Source of the DNA: Marinifilum_A sediminis
GTDB taxonomy: Bacteria > Bacteroidota > Bacteroidia > Bacteroidales > Marinifilaceae
Assembly (NCBI GenBank): GCA_947496465.1
Contig: CANMCX010000001.1
Span: 496,001-560,000, forward strand
Direction of reading: 5' to 3'
Length of the DNA stretch: 64,000 nucleotides
Every line of letters begins with the position of its first letter. Position 1 is the stretch's first letter. The position numbers and the translations under genes are program-made. Under the pieces are notes generated by a model. It was given only the letters and a program-made list of their open reading frames with translations, did no database searches and was not told where the DNA came from. Below are positions 27,313 through 35,760 of the stretch, one piece after another.

Positions 27313-27495
27313 GAATCCTTTTTTGTTTAAAAAAAGCCAATCCCAATTATTTTTTCAAAAAAATATCAAATTACCAAATTTAAAGAATTGTAATTTTTTA
27401 CTTACCTTATACCATATTGATGACATAAATAGGATTAACAGTATGAGTTTGTATAAAGATTTTGCTTAGTTTTTTATATTTAAATAATTCTTAAG

Positions 27496-27503
27496 TATCT
27501 TTG
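27496..27503 (+). promoter_or_regulatory. Putative -7 promoter element for START-like gene
   Basis: TATCTTTG matches TAnnTTTG, about 110 bases before the ATG at 27615. Confidence 0.45.
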
Positions 27504-27614
27504 CGTCAATTTTTAAGTATTGACTTACATCTCACCTTATTAGTGTCGTATTTTAATACATGGAGAGCTTTTTGAAAAAGTAGAGTTCTCCCTATATTTA
27601 TTATCAAAAAATTT

Positions 27615-28001
27615 ATGCCCCAATCAATGAAAAAATTTGAACTGGAATACGTACTTCAAGCTTCTCAGAAAGTTATTTTCGATAGATTAAGCAGTGCAAG
27701 TGGTCTATCTGAGTGGTTTGCTGACGATGTAAATCAAAAAGGAAAAGTTTATACTTTTTTCTGGGATGGCTCAGAACAACAAGCCGAACTGCTATCAAAA
27801 AAAGACAATCGATTAATTCGATTCCATTGGTTGGATAGCGAAGACGACGAGAGCTTTTTTGAATTTAGAATTGAAATTGATGCTCTAACCAACGATTTAT
27901 CATTGATTATTACTGACTTTGCAGAAGAGGATGAAATCGATGAGAGTATTGAACTTTGGGATTCCCAAATTTCAGAATTAAAACATGTATTAGGTATATG
28001 A
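27615..28001 (+). CDS. START-like / SRPBCC domain protein
   Basis: A 128-residue soluble protein of the SRPBCC (START/AHSA1) superfamily: KFELEYVLQASQKVIFDRLSSASGLSEWFADDV, then VYTFFWDGSEQQAELL, RFHWLDSEDDESFFEFRIE and a C-terminal helix. Such folds form a hydrophobic ligand cavity; no ligand can be predicted. Small START-like proteins of this type are common in Bacteroidota. A Met at residue 5 (27627) is an alternative start. A hairpin terminator at 28062-28090 separates it from the lptF/G gene. Confidence 0.8.
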   Translation: MPQSMKKFELEYVLQASQKVIFDRLSSASGLSEWFADDVNQKGKVYTFFWDGSEQQAELLSKKDNRLIRFHWLDSEDDESFFEFRIEIDALTNDLSLIITDFAEEDEIDESIELWDSQISELKHVLGI

Positions 28002-28061
28002 TTTTTTAACACATCATATCGCCAAATCCTGAATAAAATAGCTTATTTTTGTAAGCTTGAG

Positions 28062-28092
28062 AGACCAGTTTCTTCATGTAATTGGTCTTTTT
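28062..28092 (+). terminator. Terminator after START-like gene
   Basis: AGACCAGTT...AATTGGTCT hairpin followed by TTTTTT. Confidence 0.7.
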
Positions 28093-28165
28093 TAGCTTAT
28101 TGTTTTTACTATTGATGAAATCAGCAATCTATTTTTATTGTTGATATCAACCAAAATATTCTGGA

Positions 28166-29629
28166 ATGAAACGATTACATTCATTTATACTTAAAAGTTT
28201 TCTAGGTCCGTTAACCTTTACCTTCTTCATCTGTATGTTTGTTCTCCTAATGCAATTTTTATGGAGATATATCGATGAGTTGGTTGGAAAAGGTTTGGAA
28301 TGGATTGTTATAGGTGAATTTTTGTTTTATGTTTCGGCAACTCTTGTTCCAATGGCATTACCATTAGCAATTTTACTTGCTTCTATTATGACCTTTGGAA
28401 ACATGGGGGAAAATTACGAGTTAACCGCAATGAAAGCCGCGGGAATATCATTGCAAAGAATTATGCGACCACTAATTGTTCTTATTATTTGTATCAGTTT
28501 AAGTGCATTCTTCTTCGCCAATTACGTAATGCCAATCGCATCATTAAAAACAACTTCCCTTCTTCTCGATATCAAAAAACAAAAACCAGAATTAATTCTA
28601 AAGGAAGGTATTTTCACTAATGATTTGCCTGGATTTAGCATTAAAGTTGGTCCAATAGACAAGGAAACGGGAATGATGCGTGATCTTTTGATTTACGATC
28701 ATAGAAAAGGAAAAGGTGATAGAGGTAATACAAATGTAACTGTAGCTGATTCGGGTACAATGGTGACTTCTGAAGACAAACAAAACATGAAGCTAACTTT
28801 GTATAGTGGTAACATGTATGAGGATGTTCGAGAAAAAGTTAGAGACAAGAAACACCCTTCCCGAAGAATAAAATTTGGAGTTTACGAAACCAATGTACCT
28901 CTGCGAAGCAATAAATTAAAGCGTGGAGATGAAGATCGATACAACAAAAACTACAGAATGCTTAATTTAAAGCAATTGAGTCATTCAGAAGATTCATTAA
29001 GCACTGAACTAAAAAAATACAAGAGCCGTTTCGTAAAAAGTTTACTTGCCAAACATTATTTCAAAAAAGATGTAAGAAAACTTCGATCAGACTCGATCAA
29101 AGTAAAAGAACTACTTAAAGAAACTAAAGATGTTGATTCTCTTTTTCAAGTTATTCCAATGACAAAGCAATTAACATCTATTAGTAATGCTTTAACTTTT
29201 GCACGAAAAGCAAGGGAAAATTCATCACGAAAAGAAGGTGAGTTTTTGGTAAAAGAAAAATGGATTAAAAAATTCACTAATGAGTGGCATCGTAAATTCA
29301 CATTGCCATTTGCCTGTATGATATTTTTCTTTATCGGAGCACCTCTAGGAGCGATAATTCGAAAAGGAGGTTTGGGAATGCCAGTAATTATTTCTATTCT
29401 ATTCTTTATCTTCTACTATGTCATTTCAATGACAGGAGAAAGAGCTGCGAAACAACTAGTTCTTGATCCAGCTCTTGGCATGTGGATATCATCATTAATA
29501 ATCCTTCCATTAGGGATAGTCTTAACCTATAAGGCAACAACTGATTCGGCTGTTTTTAATATTGAAAATTATATTGATTTCTTTAAAAAGATTAATCCAT
29601 TGCAATTCTTCAAAAAGAAAAATGCGTAA
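28166..29629 (+). CDS. LptF/LptG family lipopolysaccharide export permease
   Basis: A 487-residue inner-membrane protein of the YjgP/YjgQ family, the permease half of the LptB2FG ABC exporter that extracts LPS from the inner membrane. The N-terminus (RLHSFILKSFLGPLTFTFFICMFVLLMQFLWRYIDEL) and PMALPLAILLASIMTFGNMGENYELTAMKAAGISL are typical. Three N-terminal helices, a long periplasmic beta-jellyroll region (about 120-370) and three C-terminal helices (from FACMIFFFIGAPLGAIIRKGGLG) are visible. The periplasmic part is longer than in E. coli and rich in Lys/Asp, as in many Bacteroidota. F versus G cannot be decided. It overlaps the next gene by 8 bases. Confidence 0.92.
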   Translation: MKRLHSFILKSFLGPLTFTFFICMFVLLMQFLWRYIDELVGKGLEWIVIGEFLFYVSATLVPMALPLAILLASIMTFGNMGENYELTAMKAAGISLQRIMRPLIVLIICISLSAFFFANYVMPIASLKTTSLLLDIKKQKPELILKEGIFTNDLPGFSIKVGPIDKETGMMRDLLIYDHRKGKGDRGNTNVTVADSGTMVTSEDKQNMKLTLYSGNMYEDVREKVRDKKHPSRRIKFGVYETNVPLRSNKLKRGDEDRYNKNYRMLNLKQLSHSEDSLSTELKKYKSRFVKSLLAKHYFKKDVRKLRSDSIKVKELLKETKDVDSLFQVIPMTKQLTSISNALTFARKARENSSRKEGEFLVKEKWIKKFTNEWHRKFTLPFACMIFFFIGAPLGAIIRKGGLGMPVIISILFFIFYYVISMTGERAAKQLVLDPALGMWISSLIILPLGIVLTYKATTDSAVFNIENYIDFFKKINPLQFFKKKNA

Positions 29630-30092
29630 ATTCATTATTTTATACACAATTAGCACATTCTTACTGTTTTCATCCTGCAGCAATAATAAAGCTGTAGGTG
29701 AAAATCAAATCTTAAATCTTATAGATAATTGGCATCAGGCAGCAGCTAATGCAAAACTGGACACCTATTTTGATTTAATGAGTAAAGATGCCATTTACAT
29801 TGGAACAGATCCTGGCGAAAGATGGACAAAGGAAGAATTTCATCAATTTTGCAAACCCTATTTTGACAAAGGAACTACCTGGGATTTTAAGCCTTTTGAT
29901 CGAAAAATATATCTTTCATCTGATAAAAAAACCATTTGGTTCGATGAACTTTTAGATACATGGATGGGTGTGTGCAGAGGTTCTGGTGTTATCATTATAG
30001 AAGATGAACAATACAAAATCTCACATTATCATCTTTCCGTAACCATTAAGAATGAAAGCATAAAAGAGTTTTTACAAATAAAACAAAACTAA
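29622..30092 (+). CDS. NTF2-like (SnoaL/DUF4440-type) lipoprotein
   Basis: A 156-residue lipoprotein: signal FIILYTISTFLLFSSCSNN with a lipobox Cys, followed by one NTF2-like fold (LIDNWHQAAANAKLDTYFDLMSKDAIYIGTDPGERWTKEEFHQFCKPYF, ending in SHYHLSVTI). NTF2-like domains bind or isomerise small molecules; no catalytic set can be named here. The ATG at 29622 overlaps the end of the lptF/G gene (ATGCGTAA) and gives a perfect signal peptide, so it is preferred to the longer open frame from 29562. Operon with its neighbours. Confidence 0.85.
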   Translation: MRKFIILYTISTFLLFSSCSNNKAVGENQILNLIDNWHQAAANAKLDTYFDLMSKDAIYIGTDPGERWTKEEFHQFCKPYFDKGTTWDFKPFDRKIYLSSDKKTIWFDELLDTWMGVCRGSGVIIIEDEQYKISHYHLSVTIKNESIKEFLQIKQN

Positions 30093-30093
30093 T

Positions 30094-30261
30094 ATGTTTG
30101 ATGATTTAAAACCAGATATAGATTACTATATGAGTCCTGATGGATATCGTATTCTCACCAAAAAATATTTAACTGAAAGAGGTTATTGCTGTGGTAATGG
30201 CTGCAAACACTGCCCTTATTTTCCAAAACACAACAAAGGTAACAGAACAATAAAAGAGTAA
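30094..30261 (+). CDS. DUF5522-like small Cys-rich protein (55 aa)
   Basis: A 55-residue reading frame fitted between its neighbours: ATG one base after the preceding stop and TAA three bases before fmt. It reads MFDDLKPDIDYYMSPDGYRI, LTKKYLTERGYCCGNGCKHC and PYFPKHNK. The motif RGYCCGNGCKHCPY is the hallmark of the DUF5522 family of short Bacteroidota proteins, with four Cys and a His that could bind zinc or another metal. Function is unknown. Tight packing in the lptF/G-to-fmt operon and the conserved Cys motif make it a real gene despite its size. Confidence 0.88.
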   Translation: MFDDLKPDIDYYMSPDGYRILTKKYLTERGYCCGNGCKHCPYFPKHNKGNRTIKE

Positions 30262-30264
30262 GCT

Positions 30265-31221
30265 ATGAGTTTGAAAATTGTATATATGGGGACTCCTGAT
30301 TTTGCCGTAGCTCCTTTAGAAGCTCTGTTAAATGCAGGATGTAATATAGTTGGTGTTGTAACCAACCCAGACAAACCTGCCGGTAGAGGTCAAAAAATAC
30401 AAGAAGCTGCAGTTAAAAAATTTGCCGTTTCAAAAGGATTAAAAATTCTTCAACCTGAAAAATTTAGAAATGAAGAGTTCCTGAATGATCTTAGAGCTCT
30501 TGAAGCTGACTTACAGGTGGTAGTTGCATTTAAAATGTTACCTGAAGTAGTTTGGAACATGCCAAAGTATGGAACATTAAATCTACATGCATCTCTTCTA
30601 CCGCAATACCGAGGAGCAGCTCCTATCAACTGGGCAATTATTAATGGCGATAAAGAAACTGGCGTTTCAACCTTTCTTTTACAGCACGAAATTGATACTG
30701 GAAACATTCTTTTTCAAGAAAAAACTAATATTGACGAAAATGACAATGTTGAAGTTATTCATGACAAATTAATGAATATTGGTTCTGAGCTTGTCGTAAA
30801 AACAGTAAAAGCAATTGAAGCTGAAGACTACCCTCAAATTCCACAAGAAAGTTTAGATACAGAAACTTTAAAATCTGCACCAAAAATTTTCAAGGAGGAT
30901 TGCAAAGTAGATTGGAGCAAAAGTATTGATTCTATTCACAATTTAATAAGAGGTTTAAGCCCTTATCCTGCAGCCTGGACTGAATTAATTCCAAATGAAG
31001 AAGGAAAAAATATCGGTTTAAAAGTATTTGGAACCAACAAAGAAATTGTTTCGCACCAACATAAAATTGGAAGTCTGCATACCGATGGAAAAAAATATCT
31101 GAAAGTTGCTGTTGATGGTGGATATATATCTATTAATATGTTACAACAAGCAGGCAAAAAGAGAATGAATGTAGAAGATTTCCTTCGCGGATTTCAACAA
31201 ATATCCAACTATCATTTATAA
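30265..31221 (+). CDS. fmt: Methionyl-tRNA formyltransferase
   Basis: Formylates the amino group of methionyl-tRNA(fMet) using 10-formyltetrahydrofolate, for translation initiation. The 318-residue cytoplasmic protein has KIVYMGTPDFAVAPLEAL at the N-terminus, the catalytic segment LNLHASLLPQYRGAAPINWAI (Asn, His and the SLLPxYRG signature) and HEIDTGNILFQE with the conserved Asp. The C-terminal OB-like domain starts near residue 210. Normal length. Last gene of the lptF/G, NTF2-like, DUF5522, fmt operon, followed by a strong terminator. Confidence 0.96.
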   Translation: MSLKIVYMGTPDFAVAPLEALLNAGCNIVGVVTNPDKPAGRGQKIQEAAVKKFAVSKGLKILQPEKFRNEEFLNDLRALEADLQVVVAFKMLPEVVWNMPKYGTLNLHASLLPQYRGAAPINWAIINGDKETGVSTFLLQHEIDTGNILFQEKTNIDENDNVEVIHDKLMNIGSELVVKTVKAIEAEDYPQIPQESLDTETLKSAPKIFKEDCKVDWSKSIDSIHNLIRGLSPYPAAWTELIPNEEGKNIGLKVFGTNKEIVSHQHKIGSLHTDGKKYLKVAVDGGYISINMLQQAGKKRMNVEDFLRGFQQISNYHL

Positions 31222-31230
31222 TATTTCAAA

Positions 31231-31258
31231 GGAAGCTTTTAAAAGCTTCCTTTTTTTT
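31231..31258 (+). terminator. Terminator after fmt
   Basis: GGAAGCTTTT-AAAAGCTTCC perfect inverted repeat followed by eight T. Confidence 0.9.
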
Positions 31259-31510
31259 CGCTTACCAAAAAAAAAAGAGTTCTCACCAATAATTCTTTTA
31301 TTTTCGAAAACCTTTTCGTAAATTTTATATAGTGTAATAAGACTCCGAAAAATATTCGGTCCCAACTCCCAAATCACTTCTTACACAAAACTTAAATCAC
31401 AATTTATCCTCTCATCTCTTTTATAAGAGACTGATTCTATTTTGCGCCTCGGTTAAACATTAAAATTGATCGAATTGCTGTAATACCTTACATACTTTAA
31501 TCTCAAAATT

Positions 31511-33295
31511 ATGGTTACGCGCATTTTTGATTTACTCGATAATTACAGGGATAATTTCCTTGATAAAACAGATGCCTTTGCAAAAAAGGAAAATGGTGAA
31601 TGGCATAGTTATTCAACAAAGCAATATCTCAACTATTCCAACTTGATGAGTTATGCTTTTTTGGACAAGAACATTTCCAAAGGAGACAAGGTAATCTCCA
31701 TATCAAATAATCGTCCAGAGTGGAACTTTTTAGACATGGCTTTGGCTCAAATTGGCGCCGTTCATGTTCCTTTGTATCCAACAATCAGCCCAAAAAGCTA
31801 TGATTTTATTATCAGGCATTGTGAACCCATTGCCATTTTTATCTCAGATCATCATCTTTACAAAAAGATTGCTCCATTATTGAAAGATCACCCATCTGTA
31901 AAATATGTATTTGCATTTGATAAAGTCAATTCTGCAACTCACTGGACCAAACTTCTCGATATTGGAGAAGAAGTTAAAGAAAAACAATCTGAACGCTTAT
32001 TAGATCTGAAAAAGAGCATTCAACCAGATGATTTATTAACTATCATTTACACATCAGGCACAACAGGAAACCCAAAAGGAGTAATGCTATCTCACAAAAA
32101 TTTCACAAGCAATGTTTTGGCATCAGCGGCACGCTTAATTTTAAATTCCAATCATAAATGTTTGAGTTTTTTACCTATCAATCATGTATATGAACGCATG
32201 GTGAATTATCAATATCAGTATAAAGGAATTAGTATTTACTATGCCGAAAGCATGGAAACTATTGGTGATAATTTAAGAGAATTAAAACCACATGGCTTCG
32301 CAACCGTTCCCCGATTATTAGAAAAAGTCTATGATAAGATTATGGCTAAGGGAAAAAGTCTTCCCTTCCTTAAAAAATCAATTTTTATGTGGGCTGTTAA
32401 CCTAGGACAGAAATTTGAATTGAATGGTAGCAATGGCTGGTGGTATAGTTTCAAATTAGGCATTGCCCGCAAATTAATCTTTAGCAAATGGCAAGAAGCC
32501 CTTGGAGGAAACATCATGTTTATGTGTTCAGGAGGTGCTGCCCTACAGGTTCGATTGGAAAGATTATTTTGGGCTGCTGGAATCCCTGTTCAGGAAGGCT
32601 ATGGATTAACTGAAACCTCACCTATAATTGCTGCAAACCAAAATGCTTATCCCGATGTAAAATTTGGTACAGTAGGTCCGGTTTTGGAAGGTGTAGAGGT
32701 AAAAATAGCTGAGGATGGAGAAATATTGGCACGAGGACCAAACATTATGCTCGGTTACTATAAAAATCCGGAATTAACAAAAAAAGTAATTGATGAAGAT
32801 GGATGGTTTCATACCGGCGATATTGGCTGTATGGTTGAGAATCGATTCCTTAAAATCACAGATCGAAAAAAAGAAATATTCAAAACATCAGGTGGAATTT
32901 ACATTGCCCCCCAGGTAATAGAGAACAAATTAAAGGAATCTCCTTTTATTGATCAGGCGATTGTTATAGGTGAATTCCGAAGATTTCCAGCGGTAATTGT
33001 ATCACCCGATTTTGAATTTTTGAAAGAGTACTGTAAACGTAAAAAGCTGGAATTTGGCAGTCCTGAAAAGATCATTGAAAGTGAACGAATTCAAATGAGA
33101 ATTTGGAAAGAAATTGAAAAAACCAATATTAATTTAGATAGACCTAAGAAAATTAAAACCTGCCGATTGGTACCGGATGTTTGGACTCCCGATAGCGATG
33201 AACTATCTCCTACTCTCAAGTTAAAACGTAAAGTTTTAAAAACTAAATACGATCATTTGATACAAGATATCTATGCTTATGAAGAATCGGAGTAA
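31511..33295 (+). CDS. Long-chain fatty acyl-CoA ligase
   Basis: Activates fatty acids to acyl-CoA with ATP and CoA. The 594-residue protein is an adenylate-forming enzyme: P-loop IYTSGTTGNPKGVMLSH (about residue 180), SFLPINHVYERM, YGLTETSPII, GWFHTGDIG and the C-terminal ITDRKKEIFKTSGG hinge. Length and the VYERM and GLTETSP variants match the long-chain (FadD15/FAA-like) class rather than acetyl-CoA synthetase. It starts 290 bases after fmt and precedes by 36 bases a full set of beta-oxidation genes, so it most likely feeds that pathway. Confidence 0.92.
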   Translation: MVTRIFDLLDNYRDNFLDKTDAFAKKENGEWHSYSTKQYLNYSNLMSYAFLDKNISKGDKVISISNNRPEWNFLDMALAQIGAVHVPLYPTISPKSYDFIIRHCEPIAIFISDHHLYKKIAPLLKDHPSVKYVFAFDKVNSATHWTKLLDIGEEVKEKQSERLLDLKKSIQPDDLLTIIYTSGTTGNPKGVMLSHKNFTSNVLASAARLILNSNHKCLSFLPINHVYERMVNYQYQYKGISIYYAESMETIGDNLRELKPHGFATVPRLLEKVYDKIMAKGKSLPFLKKSIFMWAVNLGQKFELNGSNGWWYSFKLGIARKLIFSKWQEALGGNIMFMCSGGAALQVRLERLFWAAGIPVQEGYGLTETSPIIAANQNAYPDVKFGTVGPVLEGVEVKIAEDGEILARGPNIMLGYYKNPELTKKVIDEDGWFHTGDIGCMVENRFLKITDRKKEIFKTSGGIYIAPQVIENKLKESPFIDQAIVIGEFRRFPAVIVSPDFEFLKEYCKRKKLEFGSPEKIIESERIQMRIWKEIEKTNINLDRPKKIKTCRLVPDVWTPDSDELSPTLKLKRKVLKTKYDHLIQDIYAYEESE

Positions 33296-33331
33296 ATCTA
33301 TTCTCAATTCACACACTATAATAAATAAAAT

Positions 33332-35731
33332 ATGACTCGTAAAATAAGAAAAGTTGCAGTTTTGGGCGCAGGAGTTATGGGAGCCCAAATTGCCTGTCAT
33401 TTTGCAAATGTAGGCGTAGAAGTTCTTCTTCTTGATATGCCTCCAAAAGAATTAAATGAGCATGAAAACAATGCAGGTTTGTCTCTCAGTCATCCAAAAG
33501 TTCGGAATCGAATTGTGAATGAACTGTATAACAAAACCATTAAATTAAGACCTGCACCTCTATATCTAAAAACATTTTCTGATAGAATTAACACTGGAAA
33601 TTTTGAAGATGATTTACACAAAATATCCGATTGCGATTGGATAATTGAAGTGATTGTTGAAAATTTAAAAATCAAACAAGAATTTTACTCTAAAATAGAA
33701 GAATACCGAAAACCCGGTTCTTTAATTACAAGTAATACTTCCGGTATTCCCATTCAAATGTTAATTCATGAAAGATCGGAAGATTTCTCGGCTCACTTTT
33801 GTGGAACTCACTTTTTCAATCCACCACGATATTTAAAGCTATTAGAAATTATTCCATCATCTAAAACAAGTCAGGAAGTTATTGATTTTTTGACTGATTT
33901 TGGTGAACGATTCCTAGGCAAATCTGTAGTTATCTGTAAGGATACACCTACATTTATTGCCAATCGTGTTGGAGTATATTCGATGATGTCGGTTTTTCAT
34001 TTAATAGATGAATTTGGTTTTTCGGTTGAAGAGATAGACAAACTCACTGGTCCAATAATCGGTCGAGCTAAATCAGCAACCTTTCGCACTTGTGATGTAG
34101 TTGGATTAGATACACTCGTTTTTGTTGCTCAAAACTTACAGAAAACATTACCAAACGATGAAGGTATTGATGTTTTTCAAATACCTGAATTCATAAAGCA
34201 AATGATGGGAAACCAATGGCTGGGAGCAAAAACCGGACAAGGATTCTACAAAAAAGTAAAGGTTGATGGAAAAAGTGAGATCAAGAGTCTTAACCTGACG
34301 AATTTTGAATATCAGGACAAACAAAAAATCAAATTTGCAGAATTCGAAGCTGCAAAAGCCGTTCCTCATCTTAACAATCGATTCAAAGTACTACTAAAGG
34401 GAAATAGTAAAGTAAATAAATTCTATCAGAAGCTATTTTTTGGATTGTTTGCCTATGTTTCTAACCGAATGCCTGAGATTAGTGATGAGCTTTATAAGAT
34501 TGATGAAGCCATTTGTTCTGGTTTTGCCTGGGGAATGGGTCCATTCGAAATATGGAAAAGCATAGGAATTAAAGAATCACTCCCAATAATGGAAGCAATG
34601 GGATTTAAAGCTGCCAATTGGGTTTATAACATGGTTCAGGATGACTTAAGTTTTTATCAACTGAAAAATGGCAACAAACAATACTACGATGTTAATACAA
34701 ACCAATATCAAACCATACCAGGCACAGAAAAACTCTTACTACTCAATAATCTTCGACCTTCAAACACCCTTTGGAGTAACGAAGGGGCAAGCATAATTGA
34801 TTTAGGAGATGGTGTTATCAATCTTGAGTTTCATACAAAAATGAATACCATCGGTAGCGAAATCATTCAAGGAATCAATAAGGCACTGGAATTGGCAGAA
34901 TTGGACCATAAAGCTCTGATTATCTCTAACGAAGGAGAAAATTTCTCTGCTGGAGCCAATATTGGTTTAGTATTTATGTTAGCCATTGAACAAGAATTTG
35001 AGGAATTAGATATGGTGGTACGTACTTTCCAAAACACCATGTTAAAACTTAAATATGCACCCGTTCCTGTAATTGCTGCACCACATGGAATGAGTTTAGG
35101 TGGAGGGTGTGAAATTTGCATGCATACCGATAAGGTAATTGCTCATGCTGAAACTTATATGGGGTTGGTGGAATTAGGAGTTGGAGTTATACCCGCTGGA
35201 GGTGGTACCAAAGAGTTTGCCTACCGACTATCAAAAGAAATAACTCCAGGTGATATCAGAACAAACCGTTTCCGTGATAAATTCTTAAGCATAGGACAAG
35301 CTAAAGTGTCGACTTCGGCATATGAAGCATTCGAATTGGGATACTTGCGCAAGGATGTTGATGAAGTAATTGTAAGTAAGAAACATCAATTGAGCTATGC
35401 GAAAAAAGCTGCTTTACTAATGGTGGAAAAAGGCTACACTCCTCCTCTACCAACCAAAGACATAACTGTATTGGGAAGTGAAGGTCTGGCTTTGGTTTAT
35501 TCTGGAGCAGATGGAATGGAGGTTGGAAATTACATATCAGAATACGACAAATTGCTTTCCATTGAATTGGGTAAGGTGCTTAGTGGTGGAGAATTAAGCG
35601 AACCAACAAGAGTCTCAGAAAACTATCTGTTAAATTTAGAAAGGATGGCATTTGTAAAACTTTGCCAACAAAAGAAAACCTTGGAACGCATGCAAAGTTT
35701 ACTACAAAAAGGTAAAATTCTTCGCAATTAA
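33332..35731 (+). CDS. fadN: 3-hydroxyacyl-CoA dehydrogenase / enoyl-CoA hydratase fusion (FadN-like)
   Basis: Carries the two middle steps of beta-oxidation. The N-terminal NAD-binding Rossmann fold starts VAVLGAGVMGAQIACHFANVGVEVLLLDM (about residues 7-35) and is followed by the helical C-terminal dehydrogenase domain with GTHFFNPPRYLKLLEI. The crotonase domain begins near residue 490, with SNEGENFSAGANIG and GGGCEICMHTDKV forming the oxyanion hole and MGLVELGVGVIPAGGGT the catalytic Glu region. Domain order (dehydrogenase first) and about 800 residues match Bacillus FadN, the reverse of E. coli FadB. Its neighbours are a ligase, a thiolase and an acyl-CoA dehydrogenase. Confidence 0.93.
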   Translation: MTRKIRKVAVLGAGVMGAQIACHFANVGVEVLLLDMPPKELNEHENNAGLSLSHPKVRNRIVNELYNKTIKLRPAPLYLKTFSDRINTGNFEDDLHKISDCDWIIEVIVENLKIKQEFYSKIEEYRKPGSLITSNTSGIPIQMLIHERSEDFSAHFCGTHFFNPPRYLKLLEIIPSSKTSQEVIDFLTDFGERFLGKSVVICKDTPTFIANRVGVYSMMSVFHLIDEFGFSVEEIDKLTGPIIGRAKSATFRTCDVVGLDTLVFVAQNLQKTLPNDEGIDVFQIPEFIKQMMGNQWLGAKTGQGFYKKVKVDGKSEIKSLNLTNFEYQDKQKIKFAEFEAAKAVPHLNNRFKVLLKGNSKVNKFYQKLFFGLFAYVSNRMPEISDELYKIDEAICSGFAWGMGPFEIWKSIGIKESLPIMEAMGFKAANWVYNMVQDDLSFYQLKNGNKQYYDVNTNQYQTIPGTEKLLLLNNLRPSNTLWSNEGASIIDLGDGVINLEFHTKMNTIGSEIIQGINKALELAELDHKALIISNEGENFSAGANIGLVFMLAIEQEFEELDMVVRTFQNTMLKLKYAPVPVIAAPHGMSLGGGCEICMHTDKVIAHAETYMGLVELGVGVIPAGGGTKEFAYRLSKEITPGDIRTNRFRDKFLSIGQAKVSTSAYEAFELGYLRKDVDEVIVSKKHQLSYAKKAALLMVEKGYTPPLPTKDITVLGSEGLALVYSGADGMEVGNYISEYDKLLSIELGKVLSGGELSEPTRVSENYLLNLERMAFVKLCQQKKTLERMQSLLQKGKILRN

Positions 35732-35760
35732 ACTCTTTACTAACCTCAAAAAACAAGATT

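Larger units (their letters stand above)
26885..27335 (-). repeat. Tandem duplication of a promoter-tRNA-terminator cassette
   Basis: Two units, 26885-27047 and 27175-27335, share upstream block, tRNA and terminator. The spacer between them (about 27048-27174) is unrelated AT-rich sequence. No integrase or att-like repeat is next to either copy. Confidence 0.8.

Noticed and set aside
28044..28051. TATTTTTG as promoter of lptF/G
   Set aside because: Matches TAnnTTTG but lies just before the START-gene terminator hairpin; such matches occur often by chance in AT-rich DNA.
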